Positions 8,045 through 15,539 of a stretch of 34,862 nt of DNA are shown piece by piece. Location: the NCBI RefSeq assembly GCF_900604935.1, contig NZ_UWPC01000014.1, positions 1 to 34,862 of the forward strand. The letters are read 5' to 3'. Both the position numbers and the translations under genes were made by a program. The DNA is from Vaginisenegalia massiliensis (lineage in GTDB: Bacteria > Bacillota > Bacilli > Lactobacillales > Aerococcaceae). The notes beneath the pieces were generated by a model. That model saw only the letters and a program-made list of their open reading frames with translations. It did not search any database and was not told the origin of the DNA. Each line of letters starts with the position of its first letter. Position 1 is the stretch's first letter.

Positions 8045-9649
8045 TTGAATACTATTATATTTCTTAGTTCTCTGATAATACTAATCTGTATTGCTCTATC
8101 CAAATTTTCACAAAAAATTGGATTGCCTGCCCTCCTACTCTTTATTCTTCTAGGAATGGGATTTACCCATCCCCACCTGCTTAATATTTCTTTTAGTAAT
8201 TTTTCCTTAGTCGATCACGCCGCTAGTGCAGCCCTACTCTTTATTATGTTTTACGGTGGCTTTAACACTCGTTGGCAAGAAGCCCGCAAAGTCGCGATTG
8301 AATCTATTTTATTAGCAAGCATTGGAGTCGTTCTGACAGCCTTTCTGACAGCCTTCCTTATATATTATCTTTTAGGTTGGCCCTTCAAGTACAGCTTCTT
8401 AATTGGCTCGGTACTTAGTTCTACCGATGCAGCATCAGTCTTTGCGATTATTCGGTCTAAAAAATTAGCACTCAAATATAACACTTCTTCACTTTTGGAG
8501 CTTGAAAGCGGCTCGAATGATCCTGCTTCTTTCCTTTTAACAAGTATCGCCGTTCAGAATCTTAGCCATCCCATTGGGACTACTCAACTTTTTGGTCAAA
8601 TAATCTTACAAATTGGTCTCGCCCTACTAATCGGCTACGGTCTATTTAAAATGACACACTGGTTTCTTAACCGCGTTCAACTTCCGCAAACGATGGTCAC
8701 TGTACTTATCTTTGCTCTAGCCATGATGACATATAGCTTGACCAATCTGAGCCAAGGCAATGGCTACTTAGCCGTCTATTTATTTGGTATCCTTCTGGGA
8801 AATAGTTCAATACATGATAAGGCTAATTTAGTCCACTTCTTTGACGGTCTCACTACTGTCATGCAAATGGGCCTTTTCTTTGCGCTAGGATTATTATCCG
8901 ATGCCAAGTTACTTAACCAAGTATTTGTAGAGGGCCTTTTGGTTTTTGTTATTTTGACCATACTTGTTAGACCTTTAGTTGTCAGTCTCATTCTTATCCC
9001 GTTTAAAGCCCCCTTAGCTAAAATAGCCTTAATTTCTTCGGCGGGCTTAAGAGGCGCAGCTTCAATTGCATTTGCCATCATGGCTCATACCCGCATGACT
9101 CAGCATTCCGTAGATATTTTCCATTTGGTCTTTGTAGTAGTTCTCCTTTCTATTTTATTTCAAGGAAGTCTATTGGCTTGGAATGCCCAGAAATTATCCA
9201 TGACAGATGACTTAGCTAATCCATTAAAATCATTCAGTGACTATGCTGAAGAAAGACCCATTGAATTCATTGGATTCCTTGTTAACGATAACTTACATCC
9301 TTGGGCCGGACAAAAAATTGCGGATTTAAATATCCAACCTGACCTACTGATCGTGCTAGTAATTCGAGAGGATCATCCCATGGTACCAGATGGCCAAACC
9401 CAACTCGAAATTGGCGATAAAGCCGTCTGTATTGCTAAAACATTTACTCACAGCTATGATTTCACATTAAATGAAGTGACTATCGAAGCAGATTCTCCTT
9501 ACCTCACTTCTCCTTTAAGTAGATTTAATCAAACCAATAAACTCTTAGTTCTAATCAAACGAGGAAATAAACACATTATTCCTGACGGAACCACCCAATT
9601 ACAAATTGACGACGAAGTCATCTACCTTAATAGCGGATCTCCCTCTTAA
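8045..9649 (+). CDS. Potassium/sodium:proton antiporter of the NhaP2/CvrA type with C-terminal RCK_C repeats
   Basis: A CPA1-family antiporter of 534 aa from the TTG at 8045, chosen because AAGGAG lies nine bases upstream; the frame opens at 7925 but the extra codons run through a hairpin repeat and are unlikely to be protein. Residues 1-390 hold about 12 membrane helices with the family motifs SSTDAASVFAII and LELESGSNDPASFLL. The soluble tail has two related RCK_C/TrkA_C-like units (around MVPDGQTQLEIGDKAVCI and IIPDGTTQLQIDDEVIYL), which gate K+ or Na+ efflux in relatives and in some Firmicutes bind c-di-AMP. It converges on the next antiporter gene over a shared terminator. Confidence 0.9.
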   Translation: MNTIIFLSSLIILICIALSKFSQKIGLPALLLFILLGMGFTHPHLLNISFSNFSLVDHAASAALLFIMFYGGFNTRWQEARKVAIESILLASIGVVLTAFLTAFLIYYLLGWPFKYSFLIGSVLSSTDAASVFAIIRSKKLALKYNTSSLLELESGSNDPASFLLTSIAVQNLSHPIGTTQLFGQIILQIGLALLIGYGLFKMTHWFLNRVQLPQTMVTVLIFALAMMTYSLTNLSQGNGYLAVYLFGILLGNSSIHDKANLVHFFDGLTTVMQMGLFFALGLLSDAKLLNQVFVEGLLVFVILTILVRPLVVSLILIPFKAPLAKIALISSAGLRGAASIAFAIMAHTRMTQHSVDIFHLVFVVVLLSILFQGSLLAWNAQKLSMTDDLANPLKSFSDYAEERPIEFIGFLVNDNLHPWAGQKIADLNIQPDLLIVLVIREDHPMVPDGQTQLEIGDKAVCIAKTFTHSYDFTLNEVTIEADSPYLTSPLSRFNQTNKLLVLIKRGNKHIIPDGTTQLQIDDEVIYLNSGSPS

Positions 9650-9701
9650 AAAAGAAAAACCCGGAAGTTGCAGTTAACAACTTCCGGTTTAATTTCTACT
9701 A
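9650..9701. terminator. Bidirectional terminator between two antiporter genes
   Basis: A perfect 10-bp stem (9661-9670 with 9678-9687, loop cagttaa) is flanked by an A-rich stretch on the left and a T-rich stretch on the right, so it can work for both convergent genes. A 20-base part is identical to 7951-7970 and its continuation upstream of the first antiporter. Confidence 0.85.
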
Positions 9702-10886
9702 TTAAGCTTTGTCTAACATTTTCGCATAGGTCTCATCAATAAAGATAGCACCCAGAGGAGCAGTCAAAATAATGGCCATGACCGCCACCGTTAAAATCAA
9801 ATTTCCGCTAGCTAAGCCACTAGTAAGCGGAATTGATCCAATGGCTGCTTGAACGGTTGCCTTAGGTAAATAGGCTCCTACACAGAAGAAGCGCTCTTTC
9901 CAAGTGAGATTAGTATAACTTAAAGAAAGCATAACCCCTACACTTCTAAAGATAAGTGCTAGGAAGATGATTGCCACTACGGCTAGGCCGGAATGAGACA
10001 GGTAACGAATATCGACAGCAGCCCCAACCAGAACAAAAAGCAGAATTTCGGCCGCTAACCAAATTTGCCCGAAGTTCTGACTCAAGAATTGGGTCTCTAC
10101 CGGTTCTAGTTTTTCTTTCAAACTAGCTGCCATGACTACAACCGCAATGAGGCCGGAGATTGCCACCCATTGTTCAACAAGCGGCTCAAGGGCTACTAGA
10201 GCTAATGCGAAGGCCAAAATGAGGATAAGTTGATTAACACCACGAATAGCTACTACTCGTTTCGTGATTTGCGGAACCAACCACGCAGCCACAAGTCCAA
10301 GCCCAACTCCTAAGACCACCGATTCTGGAATTTTAATGAGACTGAATAGATCAGCCCGCCCCCCCAAAGCCATCTTCAAGAAGCTCGCAAAGAGGACAAT
10401 GACGAAAATATCATCCATGGAAGCCCCAGCCAAGATAATTTGCGGAATTCCTTTAGCTTTTCCGTAACCTTTGTCCATCAGGTAAACCATACGCGGCACA
10501 ACCACAGCGGGCGAGACCGCTCCTAAGACCGCTCCTAAGACTAACGCATCAACCGGTAACATTCCTAAAATGACCGGTGCTAAAAGGAAATAGCCTAAAA
10601 TCTCCATACTAGCCGGTAAACATGACATCAACAAAGCCGGTCGACCGACCCGTTTTAGATCATCCAGATCAAGTGATAAACCCGCTTTAATTAGAATAAT
10701 TACCAAAGCCAACTTACGCACTTCACCAGAAATAGCCAGCATATGCTCATCTAGCCAGCCCAATCCAAAAGGGCCGACTAACATACCCGCTATTAACATA
10801 CCAATCAACCGTGGAAGACGGAAGCGAGCCGCTAATTCGGCTAATAAAATACCTAACAAAAAAATAAGCGCCAATGATTGTAACAT
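9702..10886 (-). CDS. Cation:proton antiporter, CPA2 (KefB/NhaS-like) family, under a putative fluoride riboswitch
   Basis: A 394-aa integral membrane antiporter with about 12-13 helices and no soluble regulatory domain. Typical CPA2 segments are the start LALIFLLGILLAELAARFRLP, the PRLIGMLIAGMLVGPFGLG stretch, and AVSPAVVVPRMV. The ATG at 10886 is preceded by GGAGG at five bases; the longer frame begins at a TTG overlapping that site. It exchanges Na+ or K+ for H+; the ion is not clear. The leader carries a crcB-type aptamer and a terminator, so I expect expression to rise when fluoride is present. No crcB/fluc exporter gene is in the window. Confidence 0.9.
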   Translation of the reverse strand: MLQSLALIFLLGILLAELAARFRLPRLIGMLIAGMLVGPFGLGWLDEHMLAISGEVRKLALVIILIKAGLSLDLDDLKRVGRPALLMSCLPASMEILGYFLLAPVILGMLPVDALVLGAVLGAVSPAVVVPRMVYLMDKGYGKAKGIPQIILAGASMDDIFVIVLFASFLKMALGGRADLFSLIKIPESVVLGVGLGLVAAWLVPQITKRVVAIRGVNQLILILAFALALVALEPLVEQWVAISGLIAVVVMAASLKEKLEPVETQFLSQNFGQIWLAAEILLFVLVGAAVDIRYLSHSGLAVVAIIFLALIFRSVGVMLSLSYTNLTWKERFFCVGAYLPKATVQAAIGSIPLTSGLASGNLILTVAVMAIILTAPLGAIFIDETYAKMLDKA

Positions 10887-10922
10887 ATATTCCTCCAAAC
10901 AGATTATTAGGACCTTTTACAC

Positions 10923-11018
10923 AAAAAAAGCTGATGAATCCGTGACAAAATAAGCCACAGAAGTCATCAGCTCGATAAGCGGTTTTGGCCTCAGCCATGG
11001 GAGAACCTCATTCCCAAC
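10923..11018 (-). promoter_or_regulatory. Putative fluoride riboswitch (crcB motif) with terminator
   Basis: Read on the minus strand, the leader contains GGGAAUGAGGUUCUCCCAU, then a small hairpin, then AAACCGCU...AGCUGAUGACUUCUGUG. These blocks align in order with the crcB consensus (GGNGAUGGNGUUCNCC, AACCGCU, AGCUGAUGRC). GAGGU can pair with ACUUC, the helix expected from GGAGU/ACUCC. The 3' part of the aptamer (10956-10972) also forms the left arm of a terminator closed by 10931-10944 and a run of seven T (on the minus strand), the usual fluoride ON-switch layout. Differences from consensus: GGAAUGAGG in place of GGNGAUGGNG, and an extra GGC-UGAG-GCC hairpin in the joining region. Confidence 0.75.
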
Positions 11019-11027
11019 GTAAGGCTA

Positions 11028-11056
11028 ATCTTACCATGCTTTGGGTTAATAAACAA
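11028..11056 (-). promoter_or_regulatory. Candidate sigma-A promoter of the riboswitch-antiporter transcript
   Basis: On the minus strand, TTGTTT (11051-11056) and TAAGAT (11028-11033) are 17 bp apart and place the transcript start just upstream of the aptamer. Confidence 0.5.
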
Positions 11057-11070
11057 GCTTTCTTAAACGG

Positions 11071-11499
11071 TTACTTCAAAATCATATCCAAATGCGGAAT
11101 ATTATCTTCAAGGTATATTTCGGACACCGGTTGGAAGCCAAAATTCGCATAGAAATCTTGGAGATAAGCTTGAGCCTGGGCATGAATGGTTAAGTCAGGA
11201 AAGCGATTCTGACAGGCTTCGATAGCTTGGCTGACAAGTTCTTTTCCAAGCCCTTGTCCTCGGTATTCTGGCGCGACAATCACTCGCCCAAGATGAACGA
11301 TACTTTCATCTGGAATTAAACGGTAATAAGCCACAAGCTTATCATTTTCCCATCGCATCCCATGCCAACAATTAAGATCTTGTTCATCCACCTCTTGATA
11401 AGGACAAGCTTGTTCGACAACAAAAACCCGTGTGCGCAAGTAATAGATAGCAAACAACTCTGTCGTTGATAATTCAGAAAAAGATTTAATTTCCCACAT
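11071..11499 (-). CDS. GNAT acetyltransferase, ElaA-like
   Basis: A 142-aa protein beginning MWEIKSFSELSTTELFAIYYLRTRVF, with VVEQACPYQEVDEQD and an acetyl-CoA-binding loop GRVIVAPEYRGQGLGKELV. This is the pattern of the ElaA subgroup of GCN5-related acetyltransferases, whose substrate is unknown. The ATG at 11499 follows CGGAGTGA; the frame is open to 11529. It appears to be a single gene transcribed away from the DUF1801 gene. Confidence 0.88.
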   Translation of the reverse strand: MWEIKSFSELSTTELFAIYYLRTRVFVVEQACPYQEVDEQDLNCWHGMRWENDKLVAYYRLIPDESIVHLGRVIVAPEYRGQGLGKELVSQAIEACQNRFPDLTIHAQAQAYLQDFYANFGFQPVSEIYLEDNIPHLDMILK

Positions 11500-11583
11500 A
11501 ATATCACTCCGAGATTTATTAGTTAACATTCCTTCATTGTGAGCCTATACTGAACTAAATAACAAAATAAGGAGCCCATTGTA

Positions 11584-11934
11584 ATGATACCAACTACTCC
11601 CATTCAAACTTATATTCAAAATGCCCAGCCCCATCACCAAGCCTATTTGAAACAAATTGACCAATTAATTCAAGAATTACTGCCTCAGGCTAAAGGCAAG
11701 ATTAGCTACCAAATGCCCACCTACTGGGATCAGCATAACATCATTCATTTTGCAGCTAACCAGAAGCATCTGGGCCTCTATCCAGGGGCGAAAGCAATTG
11801 TATATTTCGCTGATGAACTTGATCAATTAGGCTTGCACTATTCTAAAGGCGCTATTCAAATTCCCTATAACCGAGCTCTCCCCCTTGATTTTATAATACG
11901 ACTAATTAAGAAAGCCTGGGAACTTAATCACTAG
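11584..11934 (+). CDS. DUF1801 / YdhG-like protein
   Basis: A 116-aa protein with the DUF1801 pattern: IQTYIQNAQPHHQAYLKQIDQLI, then KISYQMPTYW, HFAANQKHLGLYPGAKAI, and a C-terminal IQIPYNRALPLDFIIRLIKKA. Relatives include Bacillus subtilis YdhG, sometimes annotated as an iron chaperone of the frataxin-like fold. AAGGAG lies about ten bases before the ATG. It is a lone gene; its role in this organism is not known. Confidence 0.85.
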   Translation: MIPTTPIQTYIQNAQPHHQAYLKQIDQLIQELLPQAKGKISYQMPTYWDQHNIIHFAANQKHLGLYPGAKAIVYFADELDQLGLHYSKGAIQIPYNRALPLDFIIRLIKKAWELNH

Positions 11935-11970
11935 ACATTAATAAAGTATTGGACCTTCTTTTAAATCAAG

Positions 11971-12792
11971 TTATTCCTCTGAAACTTGAAATCGTACATA
12001 AGTCCGGTCATCAAAAGAAGCATAACCCGCTTTAAGTCCTTTAGTCGAAGGATGGCGGTAAAGACAATCCGGATCTTCTGCTAAACAATCAGCCAAATAA
12101 GCCTCCGTCTGGACTAAGTTCATAAAAATTTGCGGATAGCCGTCTGATGCCATAACGATATGTCGGTCTTCTTTTGCCAATGGGATGGTCTTAATGAGCT
12201 TTTGGGGAATGGGTTCACCATTTAAGACCGAATAACCCAAAGGTGAGTCCGGACAATTAGCAAATATGCGAGTTTGAACTAACCATGGTTGGATTAAGTC
12301 CCGAGCTTGGCTAAGGTTAGCTTGGTCATCAAGTTGAGTGGTAGCTCGATTAGTCTCTACGACTAATTGACGAAAACCAGCTAGAATATCATCACTAAGC
12401 TTACTGATTTTATAGAATCGGCCTTCAACTAAAGCTTGGCAATCACCGATTAACCAAATTGTGTGATGGTAGGCTGAATAGATGGCAGCAGCAGCCTGAA
12501 TCCCAAATTGGTGTTGATCATATGGAAAGTTATTTGTTGCGTAGAAGTCTTGATAATATTGATTAATCTGATTAATAATCTCCTCGATATCTGCCTTAGG
12601 ATCTACTTGCCCCATAGCTTCAAGAGCTAATTCTGAAGCAATCTTGCCCGTACTTTTCCCATTCAATTGAAAGGGCACCTTTGCAGTAACCCCATCAAAC
12701 ACTGCTACAAAGTGTTCAGAGACATACAGGCTATCTTCACATAAGTCTAGATTAATTTTGCCTTCCCTAGCTGATTCGATTATTTTAATCAT
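11971..12792 (-). CDS. PP2C-like serine/threonine phosphatase domain protein
   Basis: A 273-aa cytoplasmic protein with no signal or membrane segment. Scattered PP2C motifs are visible: EDSLYVSEHFVAVFDGVTAK (metal-binding Asp-Gly), an AAAIYSAYHHTIWLIGDCQALV strand pair in place of the usual GDSR, and HIVMASDGYPQIF near the C-terminus. It is longer than a minimal PP2C core and has no kinase partner next to it, unlike the cell-wall stp-pknB pair. GAAGGAGT precedes the ATG. The catalytic aspartates seem kept, but activity and target are unknown. Tn916 lies about 95 bp upstream of its start codon. Confidence 0.75.
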   Translation of the reverse strand: MIKIIESAREGKINLDLCEDSLYVSEHFVAVFDGVTAKVPFQLNGKSTGKIASELALEAMGQVDPKADIEEIINQINQYYQDFYATNNFPYDQHQFGIQAAAAIYSAYHHTIWLIGDCQALVEGRFYKISKLSDDILAGFRQLVVETNRATTQLDDQANLSQARDLIQPWLVQTRIFANCPDSPLGYSVLNGEPIPQKLIKTIPLAKEDRHIVMASDGYPQIFMNLVQTEAYLADCLAEDPDCLYRHPSTKGLKAGYASFDDRTYVRFQVSEE

Positions 12793-12828
12793 AGAAATAC
12801 TCCTTCATTCATTAACGATTCTGCTTTT

Positions 12829-12834
12829 ATTATA
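12829..12834 (-). promoter_or_regulatory. -10 box of the PP2C-like gene
   Basis: TATAAT on the minus strand, 37 bp upstream of the ATG; no good -35 is visible. The Tn916 junction lies about 55 bp further upstream, so the promoter core stays but more distal sequence was replaced. Confidence 0.5.
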
Positions 12835-12888
12835 AACTAAGTCCCCTATTTTTTCTAAAATCAGTGCTTATTTTTAATTTAAAAATAG

Positions 12889-12897
12889 CATAAAAAT
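12889..12897. repeat. Left end / junction of Tn916
   Basis: cataaaaat, repeated at 30916-30924. The preceding bases taaaaatagc (12880-12889) recur at 30918-30927 on the right side, so target and element ends overlap in sequence. The next bases, ctagttatccgc, are inside the element. Confidence 0.75.
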
Positions 12898-12955
12898 CTA
12901 GTTATCCGCATAAAAACTGGACTTATCACACTTTATCAAGGTCAAAACCACTCAA

Positions 12956-12977
12956 TTTACTACTAATTTACTACTTA
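12956..12977. repeat. Integrase arm-type (DR-2) sites, left end
   Basis: Two tandem copies of TTTACTACTWA about 65-85 bp inside the left end. The same repeats occur near the right end; in Tn916 the N-terminal domain of Int binds such sites. Confidence 0.8.
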
Positions 12978-13059
12978 TGAATGAGCTTTGATACGACGAT
13001 TTATCCTTGAAAAGTGAAGATATAAAGATACTTCCAATAAAATTTGAATATTTAATAGG

Positions 13060-13093
13060 TAGACACTTCAAAAAATGAGGTGTCTATTTTTTT
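13060..13093 (+). terminator. Hairpin terminator upstream of the conjugation genes
   Basis: A 10-bp stem with one G-U pair (13060-13069 with 13077-13086), loop aaaaaat, then a run of T. It lies between the left end and orf24, where transcripts that cross the joint of the circular form would have to read through it. Confidence 0.7.
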
Positions 13094-13119
13094 ACCCGAT
13101 TTTGAAAGGAAGTGAACTT

Positions 13120-13194
13120 ATGAAAACAAAAAATCAAGAATCAAAAGGTCGTTCCCCACTCTTTAAGACCATCAAACATTCATTCAGCCAATAA
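13120..13194 (+). CDS. orf24: Small Tn916 protein, probably Orf24
   Basis: A 24-residue reading frame (MKTKNQESKGRS...) with GGAAGTG about six bases before the ATG, ending 22 bp before orf23. It is strongly basic (Lys, Arg, His) and has no recognised domain. It is the first frame of the conjugation operon; whether the peptide acts itself or the frame serves translation coupling is unknown. Confidence 0.55.
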   Translation: MKTKNQESKGRSPLFKTIKHSFSQ

Positions 13195-13216
13195 AAAAGA
13201 AAGGATAGGTAAAAAT

Positions 13217-13531
13217 ATGGAACTTAAATTTGTGATTCCCAACATGGAAAAAACATTCGGCAATTTAGAATTTGCTGGCGAGGATAAAGTCGTTCAGCGA
13301 AGAATCAACGGACGGCTAACTGTCTTATCAAGAAGCTATAATCTCTATTCTGATGTTCAAAGAGCAGATGATATTGTGGTGGTGCTTCCTGCTGAAGCTG
13401 GCGAAAAACATTTCGGCTTTGAGGAACGTGTGAAGTTAGTCAATCCACGTATTACCGCAGAGGGCTACAAAATCGGCACTCGTGGTTTTACAAATTACCT
13501 TTTACATGCTGACGACATGATAAAAGAATAA
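13217..13531 (+). CDS. orf23: Tn916 Orf23, DUF961 (YdcP-like) protein
   Basis: A 104-aa soluble protein of the DUF961 family, which is found at the start of Tn916/ICEBs1-type conjugation operons. Visible features are LEFAGEDKVVQRRINGRLTVLSRSYNLYSD and a C-terminal NYLLHADDMIKE. It is a shorter relative of the following Orf22 (both end in a segment like ADDI/M). Function has not been settled; it is thought to belong to DNA processing or auxiliary transfer functions. Confidence 0.93.
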   Translation: MELKFVIPNMEKTFGNLEFAGEDKVVQRRINGRLTVLSRSYNLYSDVQRADDIVVVLPAEAGEKHFGFEERVKLVNPRITAEGYKIGTRGFTNYLLHADDMIKE

Positions 13532-13546
13532 AGAAAGAGAGGAAAA

Positions 13547-13933
13547 ATGATGAGATTAGCAAATGGCATTGTATTAGATAAAGACACGACTTTTGGAGAA
13601 TTGAAATTCTCTGCTCTACGTCGTGAAGTGAGAATCCAAAATGAAGACGGGTCGGTTTCAGATGAAATCAAGGAACGTACCTATGACTTAAAATCCAAAG
13701 GACAAGGACGCATGATTCAAGTAAGTATTCCTGCCAGCGTGCCTTTGAAAGAGTTTGATTATAACGCACGGGTGGAACTTATCAATCCCATTGCGGACAC
13801 CGTTGCTACTGCCACCTATCAAGGAGCAGATGTTGACTGGTATATCAAGGCAGACGATATTGTGCTGACAAAGGATTCTAGTTCATTCAAAGCTCAACCA
13901 CAAGCAAAGAAAGAACCGACACAAGACAAATAG
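13547..13933 (+). CDS. orf22: Tn916 Orf22, DUF961 (YdcP-like) protein
   Basis: A 128-aa DUF961 protein, paralogous to Orf23, starting 15 bp after it behind AGAGAGG. The domain covers about residues 1-108, with the matching WYIKADDIVL end; a polar tail rich in Lys, Gln and Pro follows. It starts with two Met codons (13547/13550). Part of the conjugation operon; exact role unknown. Confidence 0.93.
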   Translation: MMRLANGIVLDKDTTFGELKFSALRREVRIQNEDGSVSDEIKERTYDLKSKGQGRMIQVSIPASVPLKEFDYNARVELINPIADTVATATYQGADVDWYIKADDIVLTKDSSSFKAQPQAKKEPTQDK

Positions 13934-13961
13934 TCGCTAGGTAGAAAGGAGACTTTTTCGC

Positions 13962-15347
13962 ATGAAACAGCGTGGTAAAAGGATTCGCCCATCTGGTAAA
14001 GATTTAGTCTTTCATTTTACGATAGCGTCACTCCTGCCTGTTTTCCTGCTGGTTGTCGGACTGTTTCATGTGAAGACAATCCAGCAGATCAACTGGCAGG
14101 ATTTTAACCTATCACAAGCAGATAAGATTGACATTCCCTATTTAATTATCAGTTTCAGTGTCGCAATTCTTATCTGCTTGCTGGTAGCGTTTGTATTCAA
14201 ACGGGTTCGCTATGATACGGTTAAACAACTTTACCACCGTCAAAAACTGGCAAAGATGATACTTGAAAACAAGTGGTATGAATCTGAACAGGTCAAAACA
14301 GAGGGTTTCTTTAAAGATAGTGCTGGTCGTACAAAGGAAAAGATAACCTACTTCCCTAAAATGTATTATCGACTTAAAAATGGCTTGATACAGATACGGA
14401 TGGAAATCACGCTGGGAAAATATCAAGACCAACTCTTACACTTGGAAAAGAAATTAGAGAGTGGCTTGTACTGTGAGCTGACGGATAAAGAGTTAAAGGA
14501 TTCCTATGTGGAATATACTTTGCTCTATGACACCATAGCCAGTCGTATTTCTATTGATGAAGTAGAAGCTAAAGATGGTAAACTTCGCTTAATGAAAAAC
14601 GTATGGTGGGAATATGATAAGCTCCCTCATATGTTGATTGCTGGTGGTACAGGTGGCGGTAAAACTTACTTTATACTGACACTGATTGAAGCCTTGCTTC
14701 ATACAGATTCAAAACTGTATATTCTTGACCCGAAAAATGCTGATCTTGCGGACTTAGGTTCTGTGATGGCAAATGTCTACTATAGAAAAGAAGACTTGCT
14801 TTCTTGCATTGAAACATTCTATGAAGAAATGATGAAACGTAGTGAGGAAATGAAGCAGATGAAGAACTATAAGACTGGCAAAAATTATGCTTACTTAGGT
14901 CTCCCGGCACACTTCTTAATCTTTGATGAATACGTCGCTTTCATGGAAATGCTGGGAACAAAAGAAAACACCGCAGTTATGAATAAGCTGAAACAGATTG
15001 TCATGTTAGGTCGTCAAGCTGGCTTCTTTCTAATACTGGCTTGTCAACGTCCAGACGCAAAATATTTAGGCGACGGAATCCGTGATCAGTTTAATTTCAG
15101 AGTGGCTTTAGGTCGTATGTCTGAAATGGGCTATGGCATGATGTTTGGCAGTGACGTACAAAAGGATTTCTTCTTAAAGCGAATCAAAGGTCGTGGCTAT
15201 GTTGATGTAGGAACAAGTGTCATATCAGAGTTTTATACTCCCCTTGTACCAAAAGGATATGATTTCTTGGAGGAAATTAAAAAGTTATCCAACAGCAGAC
15301 AGTCCACGCAGGCGACGTGCGAAGCGGAAGTCGCAGGTGTGGACTGA
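13962..15347 (+). CDS. orf21: Tn916 Orf21, FtsK/SpoIIIE-type coupling ATPase
   Basis: A 461-aa membrane-bound DNA pump, the type IV coupling protein of the element (like TcpA of pCW3 and ConQ of ICEBs1). Two N-terminal membrane helices lie at about 18-38 and 58-79. The ATPase domain has Walker A GGTGGGKT (228-235), Walker B FLIFDEY (Asp322-Glu323), and the LILACQRPD motif after it. It brings the relaxase-bound strand to the mating channel. Its 3' end forms part of the first inverted repeat of the oriT region. Confidence 0.97.
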   Translation: MKQRGKRIRPSGKDLVFHFTIASLLPVFLLVVGLFHVKTIQQINWQDFNLSQADKIDIPYLIISFSVAILICLLVAFVFKRVRYDTVKQLYHRQKLAKMILENKWYESEQVKTEGFFKDSAGRTKEKITYFPKMYYRLKNGLIQIRMEITLGKYQDQLLHLEKKLESGLYCELTDKELKDSYVEYTLLYDTIASRISIDEVEAKDGKLRLMKNVWWEYDKLPHMLIAGGTGGGKTYFILTLIEALLHTDSKLYILDPKNADLADLGSVMANVYYRKEDLLSCIETFYEEMMKRSEEMKQMKNYKTGKNYAYLGLPAHFLIFDEYVAFMEMLGTKENTAVMNKLKQIVMLGRQAGFFLILACQRPDAKYLGDGIRDQFNFRVALGRMSEMGYGMMFGSDVQKDFFLKRIKGRGYVDVGTSVISEFYTPLVPKGYDFLEEIKKLSNSRQSTQATCEAEVAGVD

Positions 15348-15524
15348 TCTTGCTGGCTGGTGTGGCAATAGCCACGCCAGCACTTAACCCCCCGTATCTA
15401 ACAGGGGGGTACAAATCGACAGGAAACAGTCAAAAAAACATTAGAAAATCCTTTGGTTACAAGGGATTTACAAAATTTCAGCGTATGTCAAATGGGCTTT
15501 AAAAGTTGACATACGCCTTTTTGA
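15300..15524. other. oriT: oriT region of Tn916
   Basis: Tn916 oriT is known to lie between orf21 and orf20. Here four inverted repeats follow one another: 15300-15307 with 15339-15346 (plus inner 15312-15316/15330-15334); 15357-15366 with 15371-15380; the ACCCCCC/GGGGGGT pair 15387-15393 with 15404-15410; and an 11-bp stem 15481-15491 with 15506-15516 followed by T residues. The relaxase Orf20 nicks in this segment; I cannot fix the nick base from sequence alone. Confidence 0.8.
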
Positions 15525-15539
15525 TTGGAGGGATTTTTA

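Noticed and set aside
10923-11018. c-di-AMP (ydaO), Mg2+ or Mn2+ (yybP) riboswitch in the antiporter leader
   Set aside because: The conserved blocks of these classes are missing, while the order of blocks and the helix pairing fit the crcB motif.
15317-15502. Frame of 61 codons across the orf21 end and oriT
   Set aside because: It runs through the oriT inverted repeats and has no ribosome binding site; composition is that of non-coding DNA.
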